In this document: positions 9,855 to 18,353 of the stretch, piece by piece
Layout of the letters: each line of letters starts with the position of its first letter
How positions within the stretch are numbered: the first letter of the stretch is position 1
NCBI GenBank assembly: GCA_018828385.1
Contig: JAHJVE010000015.1
Span: 62,001-126,000 of the forward strand
DNA length: 64,000 bases
Reading direction: 5' to 3'
Source: Gammaproteobacteria bacterium
GTDB taxonomy: Bacteria > Pseudomonadota > Gammaproteobacteria > Burkholderiales > Rhodocyclaceae
Translations under genes and position numbers: made by a program
Notes under the pieces: model-generated
The model's input: the letters and a program-made list of their open reading frames with translations, nothing else
What the model was told of the DNA's origin: nothing
Database searches by the model: none

Positions 9855-10562
9855 ATGATCCAGCTTCGCCCTTCTGCCGAACGCGGTTACGCCGACCATG
9901 GCTGGCTGCGCGCCAAACACAGTTTTTCCTTTGCCGATTACTACGATCCGGAAGAAATGGGCTGGGGCGCCCTGCGCGTCATCAACGAGGACCGCGTCGC
10001 TCCGGGTACCGGCTTCGGCCGGCATGGTCATCGCGACATGGAAATCGTCACCTACATCCTGTCCGGTACGCTCGAACACAAGGACAGCCTTGGTCACGGC
10101 GGCTTGATCCGGCGCGGCGAAGTGCAGCGGATGAGCGCCGGCAAGGGCATCCTGCACAGCGAGTCCAACCCGTCGGCCGACGAGGAAACGCACCTGCTGC
10201 AAATCTGGATCGAGCCGGCCGAGCACGGCACGCCGGCCAGCTACGAGCAACAGGCCCTGCCGCTAGCCGAACTGCGCGGCCGCTGGCGCCTGGTTGCCTC
10301 GCCGGACGGCGCCGACGGCAGCACGACCATCGGCCAGGATGCGCGCCTGTGGGCCACCGTTGTCGAGCCGGGGGCAAGCATCGATTACCGCCTGGCGGCC
10401 GGCCGGCTGGGCTATGTGCAGGTTATCTACGGTCAACTGGAAATAAACGGCAAAAACCTGAGTGCCGGCGACGGCGCCAAGATTGCCAACGAAACCGATC
10501 TCAAATTTTTGGCGAGTGAAGAAGCGGAATTCCTGCTCTTCGACCTGCCGCCTGTTGCATGA
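9855..10562 (+). CDS. Pirin family protein (YhhW-like bicupin)
   Basis: 235 residues, two cupin halves. The N-terminal cupin carries the pirin metal-binding pattern GFGRHGHRDMEIVTYI and HSESN, matching quercetinase-type pirins such as YhhW. The second half ends with a cupin strand set (VQVIYGQLEINGKNL and AGDGAKI) that is encoded by a copy of the dispersed repeat. The family includes flavonol dioxygenases and redox-responsive regulators; the substrate here is not determined. A ribosome site (AAGGAAAC) precedes ATG 9855. It is followed 34 bases later by a flavodoxin-like gene, probably co-transcribed, and both are likely controlled by the divergent LysR. Confidence 0.92.
   Translation: MIQLRPSAERGYADHGWLRAKHSFSFADYYDPEEMGWGALRVINEDRVAPGTGFGRHGHRDMEIVTYILSGTLEHKDSLGHGGLIRRGEVQRMSAGKGILHSESNPSADEETHLLQIWIEPAEHGTPASYEQQALPLAELRGRWRLVASPDGADGSTTIGQDARLWATVVEPGASIDYRLAAGRLGYVQVIYGQLEINGKNLSAGDGAKIANETDLKFLASEEAEFLLFDLPPVA
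10423..10460 (+). repeat. Dispersed repeat, copy 3, inside the pirin gene
   Basis: CTACGGTCAACTGG, then AAATAAA, CGGC, AAAAAC. The copy is in frame and encodes the strand VIYGQLEINGKNL. From memory of pirin proteins this segment has ordinary length, so the element appears to replace normal coding sequence and not to interrupt it. Confidence 0.75.
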
Positions 10563-10596
10563 CCCGACTTTCAAAAAACACTAAAAGGAAAACAGC

Positions 10597-11151
10597 ATGA
10601 GCAAGACCATCGTCGTATATCACTCCGGCTACGGCCACACCAAGCGCGTCGCCGAAGTCGTCGCCGAAGGCGCCGCCGGCGAGTTGCTGGCCATCGATGG
10701 CGAAGGCAACCTGCCCGAAGGCGGCTGGGAAAAGCTGGCCGCCGCCGACGCCATCATCTTCGGCACGCCGACCTACATGGGCGGCCCGAGCTGGCAGTTC
10801 AAGAAATTCGCCGACGCCTCGTCCAAGGCCTGGTATTCCCGTTCCTGGCAGGACAAGGTGTTCGGCGGTTTCACCAACAGTGCCAGCCCGGTCGGTGACA
10901 AAGGCGCCACCCTGGTCCAGCTGCAGACGCTGGCCTCACAACATGGCGGTGTCTGGGCCAGCCTCGGCATGCTGCCCGCCAACAGCAAGGCGGCGACGCA
11001 CGCCGATGTGAACCATCTTGGCGGCTCGGTCGGCCTGCTCGTCCGCTCGCCCTCCGACGCCAGCGTCGATGAAGTGCCGGCCGGCGATCTCGATACCGCC
11101 AGGCGCTATGGCCAGCGTGTCGCCGGCATTGCCGCCCGTCTGCACGGCTAA
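10597..11151 (+). CDS. Flavodoxin/WrbA-like FMN-dependent oxidoreductase
   Basis: 184 residues. The N-terminal FMN phosphate loop is VVYHSGYGHTKRVAE, and a second flavin-contacting loop, GTPTYMGGPSWQFKKFAD, is typical of WrbA/NAD(P)H:quinone oxidoreductases. Such enzymes reduce quinones by two electrons, avoiding semiquinone radicals. Pairing with a pirin under a divergent LysR suggests a quinone or electrophile stress unit. A ribosome site (AAAAGGAAA) precedes ATG 10597. A strong GC hairpin follows the stop. Confidence 0.88.
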   Translation: MSKTIVVYHSGYGHTKRVAEVVAEGAAGELLAIDGEGNLPEGGWEKLAAADAIIFGTPTYMGGPSWQFKKFADASSKAWYSRSWQDKVFGGFTNSASPVGDKGATLVQLQTLASQHGGVWASLGMLPANSKAATHADVNHLGGSVGLLVRSPSDASVDEVPAGDLDTARRYGQRVAGIAARLHG

Positions 11152-11160
11152 AGGCTTTCC

Positions 11161-11186
11161 CGAGCGGCCCCGGGGCGGGCCGCTCG
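11161..11186. terminator. Strong GC hairpin after the flavodoxin gene
   Basis: CGAGCGGCCC and GGGCCGCTCG form a perfect 10-bp stem around a CGGGGC loop, nine bases after the flavodoxin stop. There is no long T-run after it, so termination may be partial. A TATAGT -10-like box at 11191-11196 sits just downstream and could be the promoter of the next gene. Confidence 0.5.
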
Positions 11187-11228
11187 CTGCTATAGTGAGA
11201 TCATTCCCCTTCGTTCCGGAGTGATCGC

Positions 11229-12029
11229 ATGGCACTGACAACCTCGCTGACTGACCTCGCCATCATTCTGGTCGAGCCGTCGCAAATGCAGGCGCACTTG
11301 GTCAGCCGCATGCTCGAACATCAAGGGGTCAGGAAAGTCATTACGGTCGACACGGCCGGCGCGGCGCTGGCGGCACTGAAGGCTGAAAGCAGCAACGTTA
11401 TCGTGATCAGCAGCCTCTACTTGCCCGATCTGGCCGGTACCGAGCTGGTCGCCGCCATGCGCGAAAACGCTGATTTTGAAACCGTGCCTTTCATTCTCGT
11501 TTCCAGCGAAACCCGCCCGCAGGTGCTTGAGCCGGTGCGCCAGTCCGGCGCCTGCAGCATCGTCGCCAAGCCGTTCAACGAACAGCAGTTGTCGCGCGCG
11601 CTGTATGCCGCCGCCGATTACCTCAACCCGCCGGAAGACCTCGACGTCGCGGAAATCGAAAACCTGCGCGTTCTGCTCGTCGATGACAGCATGTCCTCGC
11701 GCCGCCATTTACATCGGCTGTTGACCGAACTGGGCATCGAACGGATCACCGAAGCGGTCAATGGCAAGGAGGCGGTGGCCCTGCTCGAACAGGCCATGGT
11801 CGACCTCGTCATCACCGACTACAACATGCCGGAAATGGATGGCCGCGAACTGACCGAATACATCCGCACGCAAAGCTGGCAGGCCGAGGTGCCGGTGCTC
11901 ATGGTAACCAGCGAACAGAACATGGGCCGCCTGGCCGCCGTCGAGCGGGCCGGCGTTTCGGCCATCTGCGACAAGCCCTTCGAAGCCGGCAGCATTCGCC
12001 GGCTGATCAGCGAGGCGCTGACCCGTTAG
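11229..12029 (+). CDS. Tandem receiver-domain protein (REC-REC), first domain degenerate
   Basis: 266 residues made of two CheY-like receivers and no output domain. In the second (about residues 145-262) the pattern LLVDDSMSSRR, VITDYNMPEMDG, VTS and KPF is complete, with Asp in the phospho-acceptor position. In the first (about 12-130) the acidic pocket is altered: IILVEPSQMQ replaces the DD pair, and the phospho-acceptor position is Ser in IVISSLYLPDLAG, while KPF is kept. The first domain should therefore not be phosphorylated in the normal way and may act in dimerisation or partner binding. The ribosome site GGAGTGATC lies before ATG 11229. It stands alone and its partner kinase is not adjacent. 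Confidence 0.9.
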   Translation: MALTTSLTDLAIILVEPSQMQAHLVSRMLEHQGVRKVITVDTAGAALAALKAESSNVIVISSLYLPDLAGTELVAAMRENADFETVPFILVSSETRPQVLEPVRQSGACSIVAKPFNEQQLSRALYAAADYLNPPEDLDVAEIENLRVLLVDDSMSSRRHLHRLLTELGIERITEAVNGKEAVALLEQAMVDLVITDYNMPEMDGRELTEYIRTQSWQAEVPVLMVTSEQNMGRLAAVERAGVSAICDKPFEAGSIRRLISEALTR

Positions 12030-12278
12030 CCACGCTGGTGCCCGAAAGGCGCCAAGTTTTCCGCTTGGTTTTTGCGGTGAAACGTCAAAAATTTCACGGT
12101 TTCTGATTGCCAAAAATGAGGCGATGATCCATTCGGACTATGCCGTTTGCGATCTTTGTCACAAGCGTGCAATGTGTGCGCGCCAATCTTCGGGGCATTC
12201 CCCGGTCGCCGGTTTCGGCTCAAGTTGCGTTCGACTGCGGGGATCCATTTCCCCTATTCCGAATCAACAGGAGCAATT

Positions 12279-12953
12279 GTGAAGAAATCTCTGCGCTATA
12301 TCGCCGCGGCCGTCTTGGCCGCCACCTCGTTTGCCGCGTCCGCCGCGGTTTCCATCACCGAAGTCGCTCCGTGGAGCAGCGGCAATTCGCCGGTCGCCGC
12401 CGACTGGTTCGAGCTGACCAATACCGGCAGCAGCGCGGTCGACATCACCGGCTGGAAGTTCGATGACAGCTCGGCGTCGTTTGCCGCTGGCGCGACCCTT
12501 AACGGCATTTCCAGCATTGCCGCTGGCCAGTCGGTGATTTTTCTCGAAGGTAACTCAGCCAAAGTCGAACTCTTCAAGACCAACTGGTTTGGTGCCAACG
12601 TCCCGTCCAGCCTGGTTGTCGGCTATTACAGCGGCTCGGGCATCGGCCTGAGCACGACCAGCGATGCGGTCAACATCTTTAACGCCAGCGGCGCCCTGCA
12701 GGCCAGCGTGACTTTCGGCGCATCGGATTCGAGCTTGCCCTACCAGACCTTCGACAATGCCGCCGGCCTCAATAACACGAGCATTTCCCAGCTTAGCGTC
12801 GTCGACATCAGCGGCGCTTTCGTGGCGGCCAACAGCGTGAACGAGATCGGTTCGCCGGGCAGCATCGCCGCCGTTCCCGAACCCGAAACCTACGCCATGC
12901 TGCTCGCCGGTCTTGGCTTTATCGGCGCTCTGGCGCGCAAGCGTCAGCGCTGA
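12279..12953 (+). CDS. PEP-CTERM exported protein with lamin-tail domain
   Basis: The start is GTG 12279, chosen because AGGAG lies six bases upstream and the protein then opens with a clean Sec signal peptide (VKKSLRYIAAAVLAATSFAASA). The mature part begins with a lamin-tail (LTD) fold: ITEVAP, DWFELTNTGSSAVDITGWKF and SVIFLEGN. The C-terminus is a canonical PEP-CTERM sorting signal: VPEPETYAMLLAGLGF, a membrane helix and an Arg/Lys tail. Such proteins are cleaved by exosortase and displayed or released with exopolysaccharide; no exosortase gene is in the window. The length is 224 residues. It is followed 18 bases later by a second PEP-CTERM gene, probably in the same transcript. Confidence 0.92.
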   Translation: MKKSLRYIAAAVLAATSFAASAAVSITEVAPWSSGNSPVAADWFELTNTGSSAVDITGWKFDDSSASFAAGATLNGISSIAAGQSVIFLEGNSAKVELFKTNWFGANVPSSLVVGYYSGSGIGLSTTSDAVNIFNASGALQASVTFGASDSSLPYQTFDNAAGLNNTSISQLSVVDISGAFVAANSVNEIGSPGSIAAVPEPETYAMLLAGLGFIGALARKRQR

Positions 12954-12971
12954 TCCGGGAAGGCATTGACC

Positions 12972-13955
12972 ATGAACTTCAAACATCTGATTCTCGCCCT
13001 GGCCGCCGCCGGCAGCTTTTCCGCGCAGGCTGCCGACTCCCTCAACCTGGCCAATTACGCGGTAAACGGCATCTATTCGCTGGATGCCTTGAACGGCACG
13101 AGCGGCGGCATTTCCGGCCTGGAAGCCTCGGCCGTCACCTACGCCCAGGATCGTGGCTCGCTGTTCTTCGTCGGCGACGAAGGTACCGGCGTCATCGAAA
13201 TCTCCAAGACCGGCCAGACGCTTGGCTACATGAACTTCGACTGGACCAATACCGGCAGCACCAAGCACGATACGGAAGGCCTGACCTATCTCGGTGGCGG
13301 CGTTCTGGTCGTCGGCGAAGAGCGCCTGTACGACGCCTATCGCTTCAATTACACGGCCGGCGGTACTGCCAGCCTGGCCAACAGCAGCGTGTCGATCAGC
13401 AATGCCACCGTCGGCAATAACGGCATGGAAGGCATCAGCTACGACGCCCGCAACGGCGGCAGCTTTGTCACCGTCAAGCAGTTTGACCCGGAAGATGTCC
13501 TCGGCGGCACCCTGAGTTTTGCCGCGGGCGGCGGCGTGGCCAATATGGCGCAACTGTTCAACCCCGCCTCCATCGGCCTGGCGACGCTGTCTGATGTCCA
13601 GACACTCTCCGGTGTCAATTCGCTGGTCGGTACCACGGCTGCCGACAACCTGCTGCTGCTCAGCCTGGGTTCGAACACCCTGCTTGAGGTAACCCGCAGC
13701 GGCGTCATCAAGAGCAGCCTCGACCTGGCCGGCATCGTCCCGCACAACGCGATCGAAGGCGTGACCATCGACGACAAGGGCATCATCTACCTGGTCGCCG
13801 AGCAGGAGCAGGATGGCAGCGTGCTCGACAGCCTGGCCCGTTCGCGGCTCATCGTGCTGGCCGCCCCGGTTCCCGAGCCGGAAACCTATGCCATGTTGCT
13901 GGCCGGTCTCGGTCTGCTCGGTGCGGTGGCCCGGCGCCGGAAGCTGGCGGCCTGA
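12972..13955 (+). CDS. PEP-CTERM protein with SdiA-regulated (YjiK-like) propeller domain
   Basis: The start is ATG 12972, with GGGAAGG about ten bases upstream and a signal peptide MNFKHLILALAAAGSFSAQA. The body (about residues 30-295) matches the SdiA-regulated/phytase-like beta-propeller style: SGLEASAVTYAQDRGSLFFV, TEGLTYLGGGVLVVGEERL, EGVTIDDKGIIYLVAEQEQ. The C-terminus is a PEP-CTERM signal VPEPETYAMLLAGLGL plus RRRK tail. It is probably co-expressed with the lamin-tail protein upstream. Enzymatic activity is not shown by the sequence. An in-frame TTG at 12966 is a weaker alternative start. The length is 327 residues. Confidence 0.9.
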   Translation: MNFKHLILALAAAGSFSAQAADSLNLANYAVNGIYSLDALNGTSGGISGLEASAVTYAQDRGSLFFVGDEGTGVIEISKTGQTLGYMNFDWTNTGSTKHDTEGLTYLGGGVLVVGEERLYDAYRFNYTAGGTASLANSSVSISNATVGNNGMEGISYDARNGGSFVTVKQFDPEDVLGGTLSFAAGGGVANMAQLFNPASIGLATLSDVQTLSGVNSLVGTTAADNLLLLSLGSNTLLEVTRSGVIKSSLDLAGIVPHNAIEGVTIDDKGIIYLVAEQEQDGSVLDSLARSRLIVLAAPVPEPETYAMLLAGLGLLGAVARRRKLAA

Positions 13956-13980
13956 TCCGCGGACTTTTGAGCGCGACGGA

Positions 13981-14002
13981 CGGGGGCTGCGGCCCCCGTT
14001 TT
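13981..14002 (+). terminator. Rho-independent terminator after the PEP-CTERM pair
   Basis: CGGGGGC-TGCG-GCCCCCG followed by TTTT, 25 bases after the stop. It separates the PEP-CTERM pair from the convergent membrane-protein gene that ends at 14010. Confidence 0.85.
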
Positions 14003-14009
14003 CGTTGAC

Positions 14010-14567
14010 TCAGCCGGCCGTGCGGATTTTTGTCGCCAGCCGGCGGATGGCAATCCGGCGCGCGACGATGACCAGCGCCAGGGTTACGAGTAGCGGGTCG
14101 AACAGGGCATCCCACAGATTGGCGAAAACGCCGCTGGCGTAGCCGGCGAGGTCAAGCGCGAGGATCGCCAGCCAGCTGTCGAGCCGCTTCCACCACAAGG
14201 CCAGGCCAATCGGCAGCAAGGCGAGGAGCAGCACGAGCGGCTGATAGCCGAGGGCATAGGGATCGAAGGTGCCGAAGCCGAGCGCGGCCGCATAGAAAGG
14301 CACGGCAAAAACCAGCAGGCCGAGTGCCGGCCGGTAGCTCAGCGGCGATGGCGTCTTGTCGGCGAGCTGGAGAACGGCCAGCGCCAGCAGGGTCAGCGAA
14401 GGTGTTCCGAAATAAGCGTGCATGCCTGGGGCGATGCCGACAAGCAGGGCCAGTGTGCTGGCGGCCAGGGCGACGCGCGGACGCAGTTCGCCGAGCGGAA
14501 CGAGGGCGGCGAGCGCCCCGAAAATCACGGCGTGGGCGAGTAGACCGTAGGCGGCCAGCAGGTTCAT
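14010..14567 (-). CDS. Polytopic membrane protein, partner of the sialidase-like protein
   Basis: 185 residues beginning MNLLAAYGLLAHAVIFGALA. About six hydrophobic segments span most of the length, ending with a basic tail (RRIAIRRLATKIR). I do not recognise the family. The ATG at 14567 overlaps the stop of the sialidase-like gene upstream (ATGA), so the two are translationally coupled. The membrane protein may be the transport or assembly partner of that exported protein; this is inference from context. Confidence 0.8.
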   Translation of the reverse strand: MNLLAAYGLLAHAVIFGALAALVPLGELRPRVALAASTLALLVGIAPGMHAYFGTPSLTLLALAVLQLADKTPSPLSYRPALGLLVFAVPFYAAALGFGTFDPYALGYQPLVLLLALLPIGLALWWKRLDSWLAILALDLAGYASGVFANLWDALFDPLLVTLALVIVARRIAIRRLATKIRTAG

Positions 14568-15667
14568 GGCTGTCCTCCGTCGAGCCAGGCTTCGCTGAAG
14601 ACGGCGTGCTTGATGCCCTGCCGGCGCCAGTCGTAGGCCAGGTGGATGCGCCCGTCGCGGCCGAGCAGCAGCGATGGATTGCCGTAATCGGCGCCGCCGT
14701 CGGGGGCGGTTTCGACCGTGCGCACTTCCCGCCAGGTCTGGCCCTGATCGGCCGACAGCCAGAGCAGCAAGGCCTGCCGCCCGCTGGCCGGGTTGCCGGC
14801 CAGCAGCAGCCGGCCGCTCTTCAGGCGGAGCAGGGCGACGGAGGCATTCGGGTTGGCCACGGCGAGGGCTACGCCGGCCTGCCAGTGGCGGCCGCCATCG
14901 TCGGTGGTCGCTACCCGGACTGAACCCGGCGCCGGGCCGGCATCGCGCAGCACGGCCATGGCCCGCTGTTCGTCGAAGACCGCGACGGCCGGTTGCAGCG
15001 TGGCGGTGGTGGCGGGCAGGCGAACCTTGTCGATAATTTGCCCGGTGGCCGACAGGCGCAGCCATGCGCCGTACCGGCCGATGAAATCGTGGCTGATCGC
15101 CAGCCCCAGTCCGCCATCGGCCAGCGACACGGGGGCGGTCCGCACGGCGCTGCCGAAATTGGCGAACGGCGAGCTTGCCAGGCGGGCCGGCTTGGTCCAG
15201 CTCTTGCCGCCATCGGTGGACAGGCTGTGGTTGATCGCGCTGCCCAGCGTGCTGCTGGCGTACCACAGATGCAGCCAGCTGCCTTCGGCGTGAAGCACCG
15301 GGCTGCCGAGCCGGTCGATTCGGGCGAAGGTGCCGCCGGCCGTGCTTTCGGGGCTGGCGATCTGCCCCGGCGGGCGCCAGCCATCGCGCTCCCGGACGCT
15401 GAAATGGACGGTCATCCCGTCCTCTGGGCCGGCCAGCCAGGCGGCGGCAATGCGGCCATCGGGCAGTTCGGTCAGGTTGGGCGCGGTGGCGGCAAGGCTG
15501 GCGTCGCGCCAGAGCATTTCATTGACGAACAGCGGCGGCAGCGTTGATGGCGTTGCCGCCGGCGGCGCTGCAAAACCGGGGGCGGCCGGCGTCGGAGCGC
15601 GCCAGAAAGCCCCGGCCAGCGCCACGGCGAACAGTACGAGCAGGAGAGGGCGGGCGGGAAACGGCAT
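14564..15667 (-). CDS. Sialidase/neuraminidase-like BNR-repeat protein, exported
   Basis: 367 residues. The N-terminus is a signal anchor (PARPLLLVLFAVALAGAF) and a Pro/Ala-rich linker. The remainder is a six-bladed propeller of the sialidase superfamily with Asp-boxes STDGGKSW, TTDDGGRHW and SADQGQTW and blade motifs such as NPSLLLGRDGRIHLAYDW. Asp-box propellers occur in sialidases but also in many non-sialidase glycan-binding or structural proteins; the full catalytic Arg triad and Tyr/Glu pair cannot be confirmed by eye. It lies upstream of and overlaps a membrane-protein gene. A glycan-processing role for surface polysaccharide is plausible given nearby PEP-CTERM genes, but unproven. Confidence 0.82.
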   Translation of the reverse strand: MPFPARPLLLVLFAVALAGAFWRAPTPAAPGFAAPPAATPSTLPPLFVNEMLWRDASLAATAPNLTELPDGRIAAAWLAGPEDGMTVHFSVRERDGWRPPGQIASPESTAGGTFARIDRLGSPVLHAEGSWLHLWYASSTLGSAINHSLSTDGGKSWTKPARLASSPFANFGSAVRTAPVSLADGGLGLAISHDFIGRYGAWLRLSATGQIIDKVRLPATTATLQPAVAVFDEQRAMAVLRDAGPAPGSVRVATTDDGGRHWQAGVALAVANPNASVALLRLKSGRLLLAGNPASGRQALLLWLSADQGQTWREVRTVETAPDGGADYGNPSLLLGRDGRIHLAYDWRRQGIKHAVFSEAWLDGGQP

Positions 15668-15794
15668 GGGGCGGAAGTTTAACCGGCTTGCCGTGGACGG
15701 GGTGATTTTGCTCGGCTAATGCTCGGACGAACGACGAAGCTGGCCGCCGGGCCTCGAATTCGGTAATAATCCTTGGCACCAAGGAGGGATAAAA

Positions 15795-18353
15795 ATGCGA
15801 ATAAAGCATTTCGTGCTGGGCGCGTCGGCGGTGGTCGCGACCTTGTTTTTCGGTGGGGCGTATTGGTCGCTCGACCGGATTTTCGACAACATCGTGCGGG
15901 CCAATGCGGCGCGTGCCTCCGAGGCGACGACGCAGATTACCTTTGCCTCGATGTACCAGCTGATGAGCCAGGGTTGGCGACGCAGCCAGGCGGATGCGTT
16001 TCTCCACGCCATAGCCGAAGCCGGCAAGGATAACGGGCTGACCGTACAGATCTACCGCGGCCAGGTGGTGATCGATCTTTACGACGAAATTGCCCAGCCG
16101 CCGCTCGATGCCGATCTCAAATACGTTTTTGCCAGCGGCAAGCCAGTGCGCCGCGACACGGTCGATTACGCCCGCCACATCTACCCGCTGGTGGCCGAGG
16201 CCAAGTGCCAGCGCTGTCACCGCAATGCCAGCGTCGGCGATGTGCTCGGCGCCGTCGAGGTGCGCCAGGACTACGCCACGCTGCTGGCCGATGCGCGGCG
16301 CGATCTGTACCTGGCGTTTGCCCTGCTCGTACCGCTCGCCGCCCTGCTGGCCGGTGGGGCTGTATGGTGGGTCGGGCGGCGGATCGAAGGGTCGCTCGAA
16401 GGCCTCCAGGCGGATTTCGACCAGGTCAATGCGGTTGGCGATTTGCGCCATATTTCCATCGCCCAGCGCGACCTTGGCTTCGTTGAACTGAACGGGGTGT
16501 TTGCGGCGCTCGACCGCCTGCTGGCCAAATTGCGGACCATCGCCGTCGACAAGGAAATCCTGACCTTCGAGATCGGCCTGCTCGAAAAGTTTGTCATTAC
16601 CTCCGACGTCGTGCGCGACTGGCGCGATTACGTCGGCCGTCTGCTCGTCGATATCAACGGCATCCTGCCGGCGCACACGCTGTTCTCCATTTTCAAGATC
16701 GACGACGAACTGTTCGACCTCGAGGTTTTCTGGCGCGGGCCGGTGACCGAACGCACGCGCACCATGATGGAATTGCATATTCGCCAGGAACTGGCCGGTC
16801 TGCCGACCTTCGGCGACATCGGCGCCTGCAACATCCATCATCATGTCTCGAGCCAGCTCGGCGAACCGATCGATTTGTCGGAAGAGGATGTGGCGCTGCG
16901 CGTCAAATCCTTTTTTGTCGACAAGCCGAAGATCGGTGGCATTGTCGGCATCGGCGTGCATGCCGGCGTGCTCGACGACGAGACGCGTTACCTGGTCATG
17001 GAGAGTGTCCTGTCGACCCTGCTCAACGTTGTCGGCTCGGTCAAGGCGATCTACAAATACACCCGCGATCTCGAGTATTACGCCACCCGCGATCCGCTGA
17101 CCGATCTGTTCAACCAGCGCGTTTTCTGGGAACTGAGTTTCTATGAAGTCGGCCGCGCCCAGCGTCACGGCTACAGCTTCGGCCTGCTCCTCATCGACCT
17201 CGACAATTTCAAGCTGATCAACGACAACTATGGTCATGTCGTCGGCGACACCTATCTCCAGCGCTTTGCCCGCCAGGTGCAGAACGCCTTGCGCGATGGC
17301 GACATTCTGGCCCGCTACGGCGGCGACGAGTTCGTCGTGCTCTTGCCGGAGGCCGATCTCGATTCGGTGGTCATGGTTGCCGAGCGCATCCGCATGGCTG
17401 TTGAAGCGATGGAGGTGGTGACGCCGCAAGAGGCGGTCATTCGCGGCACGGCCTCGATCGGGCTGGCCGTATTCCCCGATCACGCCGACAACGCCAAGGA
17501 CCTGCTGCTCTTTGCCGACAACATGATGTACAGGGCCAAGGGGGCGGGCAAGGGGCAGGTTGCCGTGCCGACTCAGGATGACATCGTCTCGGTGTTTCGC
17601 GACATCACCCAGAAGAGCGTCATGGTTCTCGAAGCCATCGAGGCGAAGCGCGTCGTGCCGTTCTTCCAGCCCATTCTCGGTATTGCCGAACGGAAAATCG
17701 TCGCCTACGAAGTCCTGTCGCGGATCGAACTCGACGGCGAGATCATCCGGGCCGACGAGTTCGTCGAAATTGCCGAGAAGATCGGGGTCATCCACCGCCT
17801 CGACATGCTCGTCATCGAACAGGCCCTGGATATCCTTTCCGCCCAGGGCCACACCGGGGAAGTCTTCATCAATCTCTCGCCGCGGGCGCTGGTCTTCAAT
17901 GAATTTGCCCGTGACCTGCGGCGGATCGTCGCGAAGAGCGGCATCGCCCCGCACAACATCGTTTTCGAGATCACCGAGCGCGACACCGTCAAGAACCTGT
18001 CGCTGCTCGAACGCTTCCTCAACGACCTCAAGGCCGATGGCTTCAAGCTGGCGATCGACGATTTCGGCTCCGGCTTCTCGTCCTTCCACTACCTGCGCCG
18101 CTTCCCGATCGATTACCTCAAGATCGAGGGCGATTTCATCGCCAACATGCTCAACAGCGAGAAGGACCGCACCTTCGTCGTCAGTATCCGTTCGCTGGCG
18201 CGCGACATGGGCATTACCGTGGTGGCCGAGTATGTCGAGTCGGCCGAAGTGCTGGCCGAACTCGTCGGGCTTGAAGTCCAGCGCGCCCAGGGCTACCACA
18301 TCGGCCGGCCGGCCCGTAACCTGCTGCCGGTCGATTGGCAGCCGGCCGAGTGA
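15795..18353 (+). CDS. Haem-c-containing periplasmic sensor with GGDEF and EAL domains
   Basis: 852 residues. A membrane helix (about 8-26) is followed by a periplasmic domain holding one c-type haem site CQRCH (residues 138-142), resembling DUF3365-type haem sensors, and a second helix (about 168-190). After a cytoplasmic linker comes GGDEF with intact GGDEF at 509-513 (diguanylate cyclase) and an EAL domain whose signature is EVL (639-641). The EAL pocket keeps INLS, EITE, DDFGSG, LKIEG, AEYVE and QGY, so phosphodiesterase activity is plausible. It probably converts a redox or gas signal into c-di-GMP level. AAGGAGGG precedes ATG 15795. Its TGA directly abuts the stop of the convergent hydratase gene, with no spacer. 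Confidence 0.92.
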   Translation: MRIKHFVLGASAVVATLFFGGAYWSLDRIFDNIVRANAARASEATTQITFASMYQLMSQGWRRSQADAFLHAIAEAGKDNGLTVQIYRGQVVIDLYDEIAQPPLDADLKYVFASGKPVRRDTVDYARHIYPLVAEAKCQRCHRNASVGDVLGAVEVRQDYATLLADARRDLYLAFALLVPLAALLAGGAVWWVGRRIEGSLEGLQADFDQVNAVGDLRHISIAQRDLGFVELNGVFAALDRLLAKLRTIAVDKEILTFEIGLLEKFVITSDVVRDWRDYVGRLLVDINGILPAHTLFSIFKIDDELFDLEVFWRGPVTERTRTMMELHIRQELAGLPTFGDIGACNIHHHVSSQLGEPIDLSEEDVALRVKSFFVDKPKIGGIVGIGVHAGVLDDETRYLVMESVLSTLLNVVGSVKAIYKYTRDLEYYATRDPLTDLFNQRVFWELSFYEVGRAQRHGYSFGLLLIDLDNFKLINDNYGHVVGDTYLQRFARQVQNALRDGDILARYGGDEFVVLLPEADLDSVVMVAERIRMAVEAMEVVTPQEAVIRGTASIGLAVFPDHADNAKDLLLFADNMMYRAKGAGKGQVAVPTQDDIVSVFRDITQKSVMVLEAIEAKRVVPFFQPILGIAERKIVAYEVLSRIELDGEIIRADEFVEIAEKIGVIHRLDMLVIEQALDILSAQGHTGEVFINLSPRALVFNEFARDLRRIVAKSGIAPHNIVFEITERDTVKNLSLLERFLNDLKADGFKLAIDDFGSGFSSFHYLRRFPIDYLKIEGDFIANMLNSEKDRTFVVSIRSLARDMGITVVAEYVESAEVLAELVGLEVQRAQGYHIGRPARNLLPVDWQPAE

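Noticed and set aside
12077-12097. GTGAAA-N9-TTTCAC inverted repeat upstream of the lamin-tail gene
   Set aside because: Short and with no supporting promoter elements; such repeats are expected by chance.
15519-18299. Long minus-strand open frame opposite the GGDEF-EAL gene
   Set aside because: Antisense shadow; Asp/Val/Gln-rich low-complexity composition and no motif.
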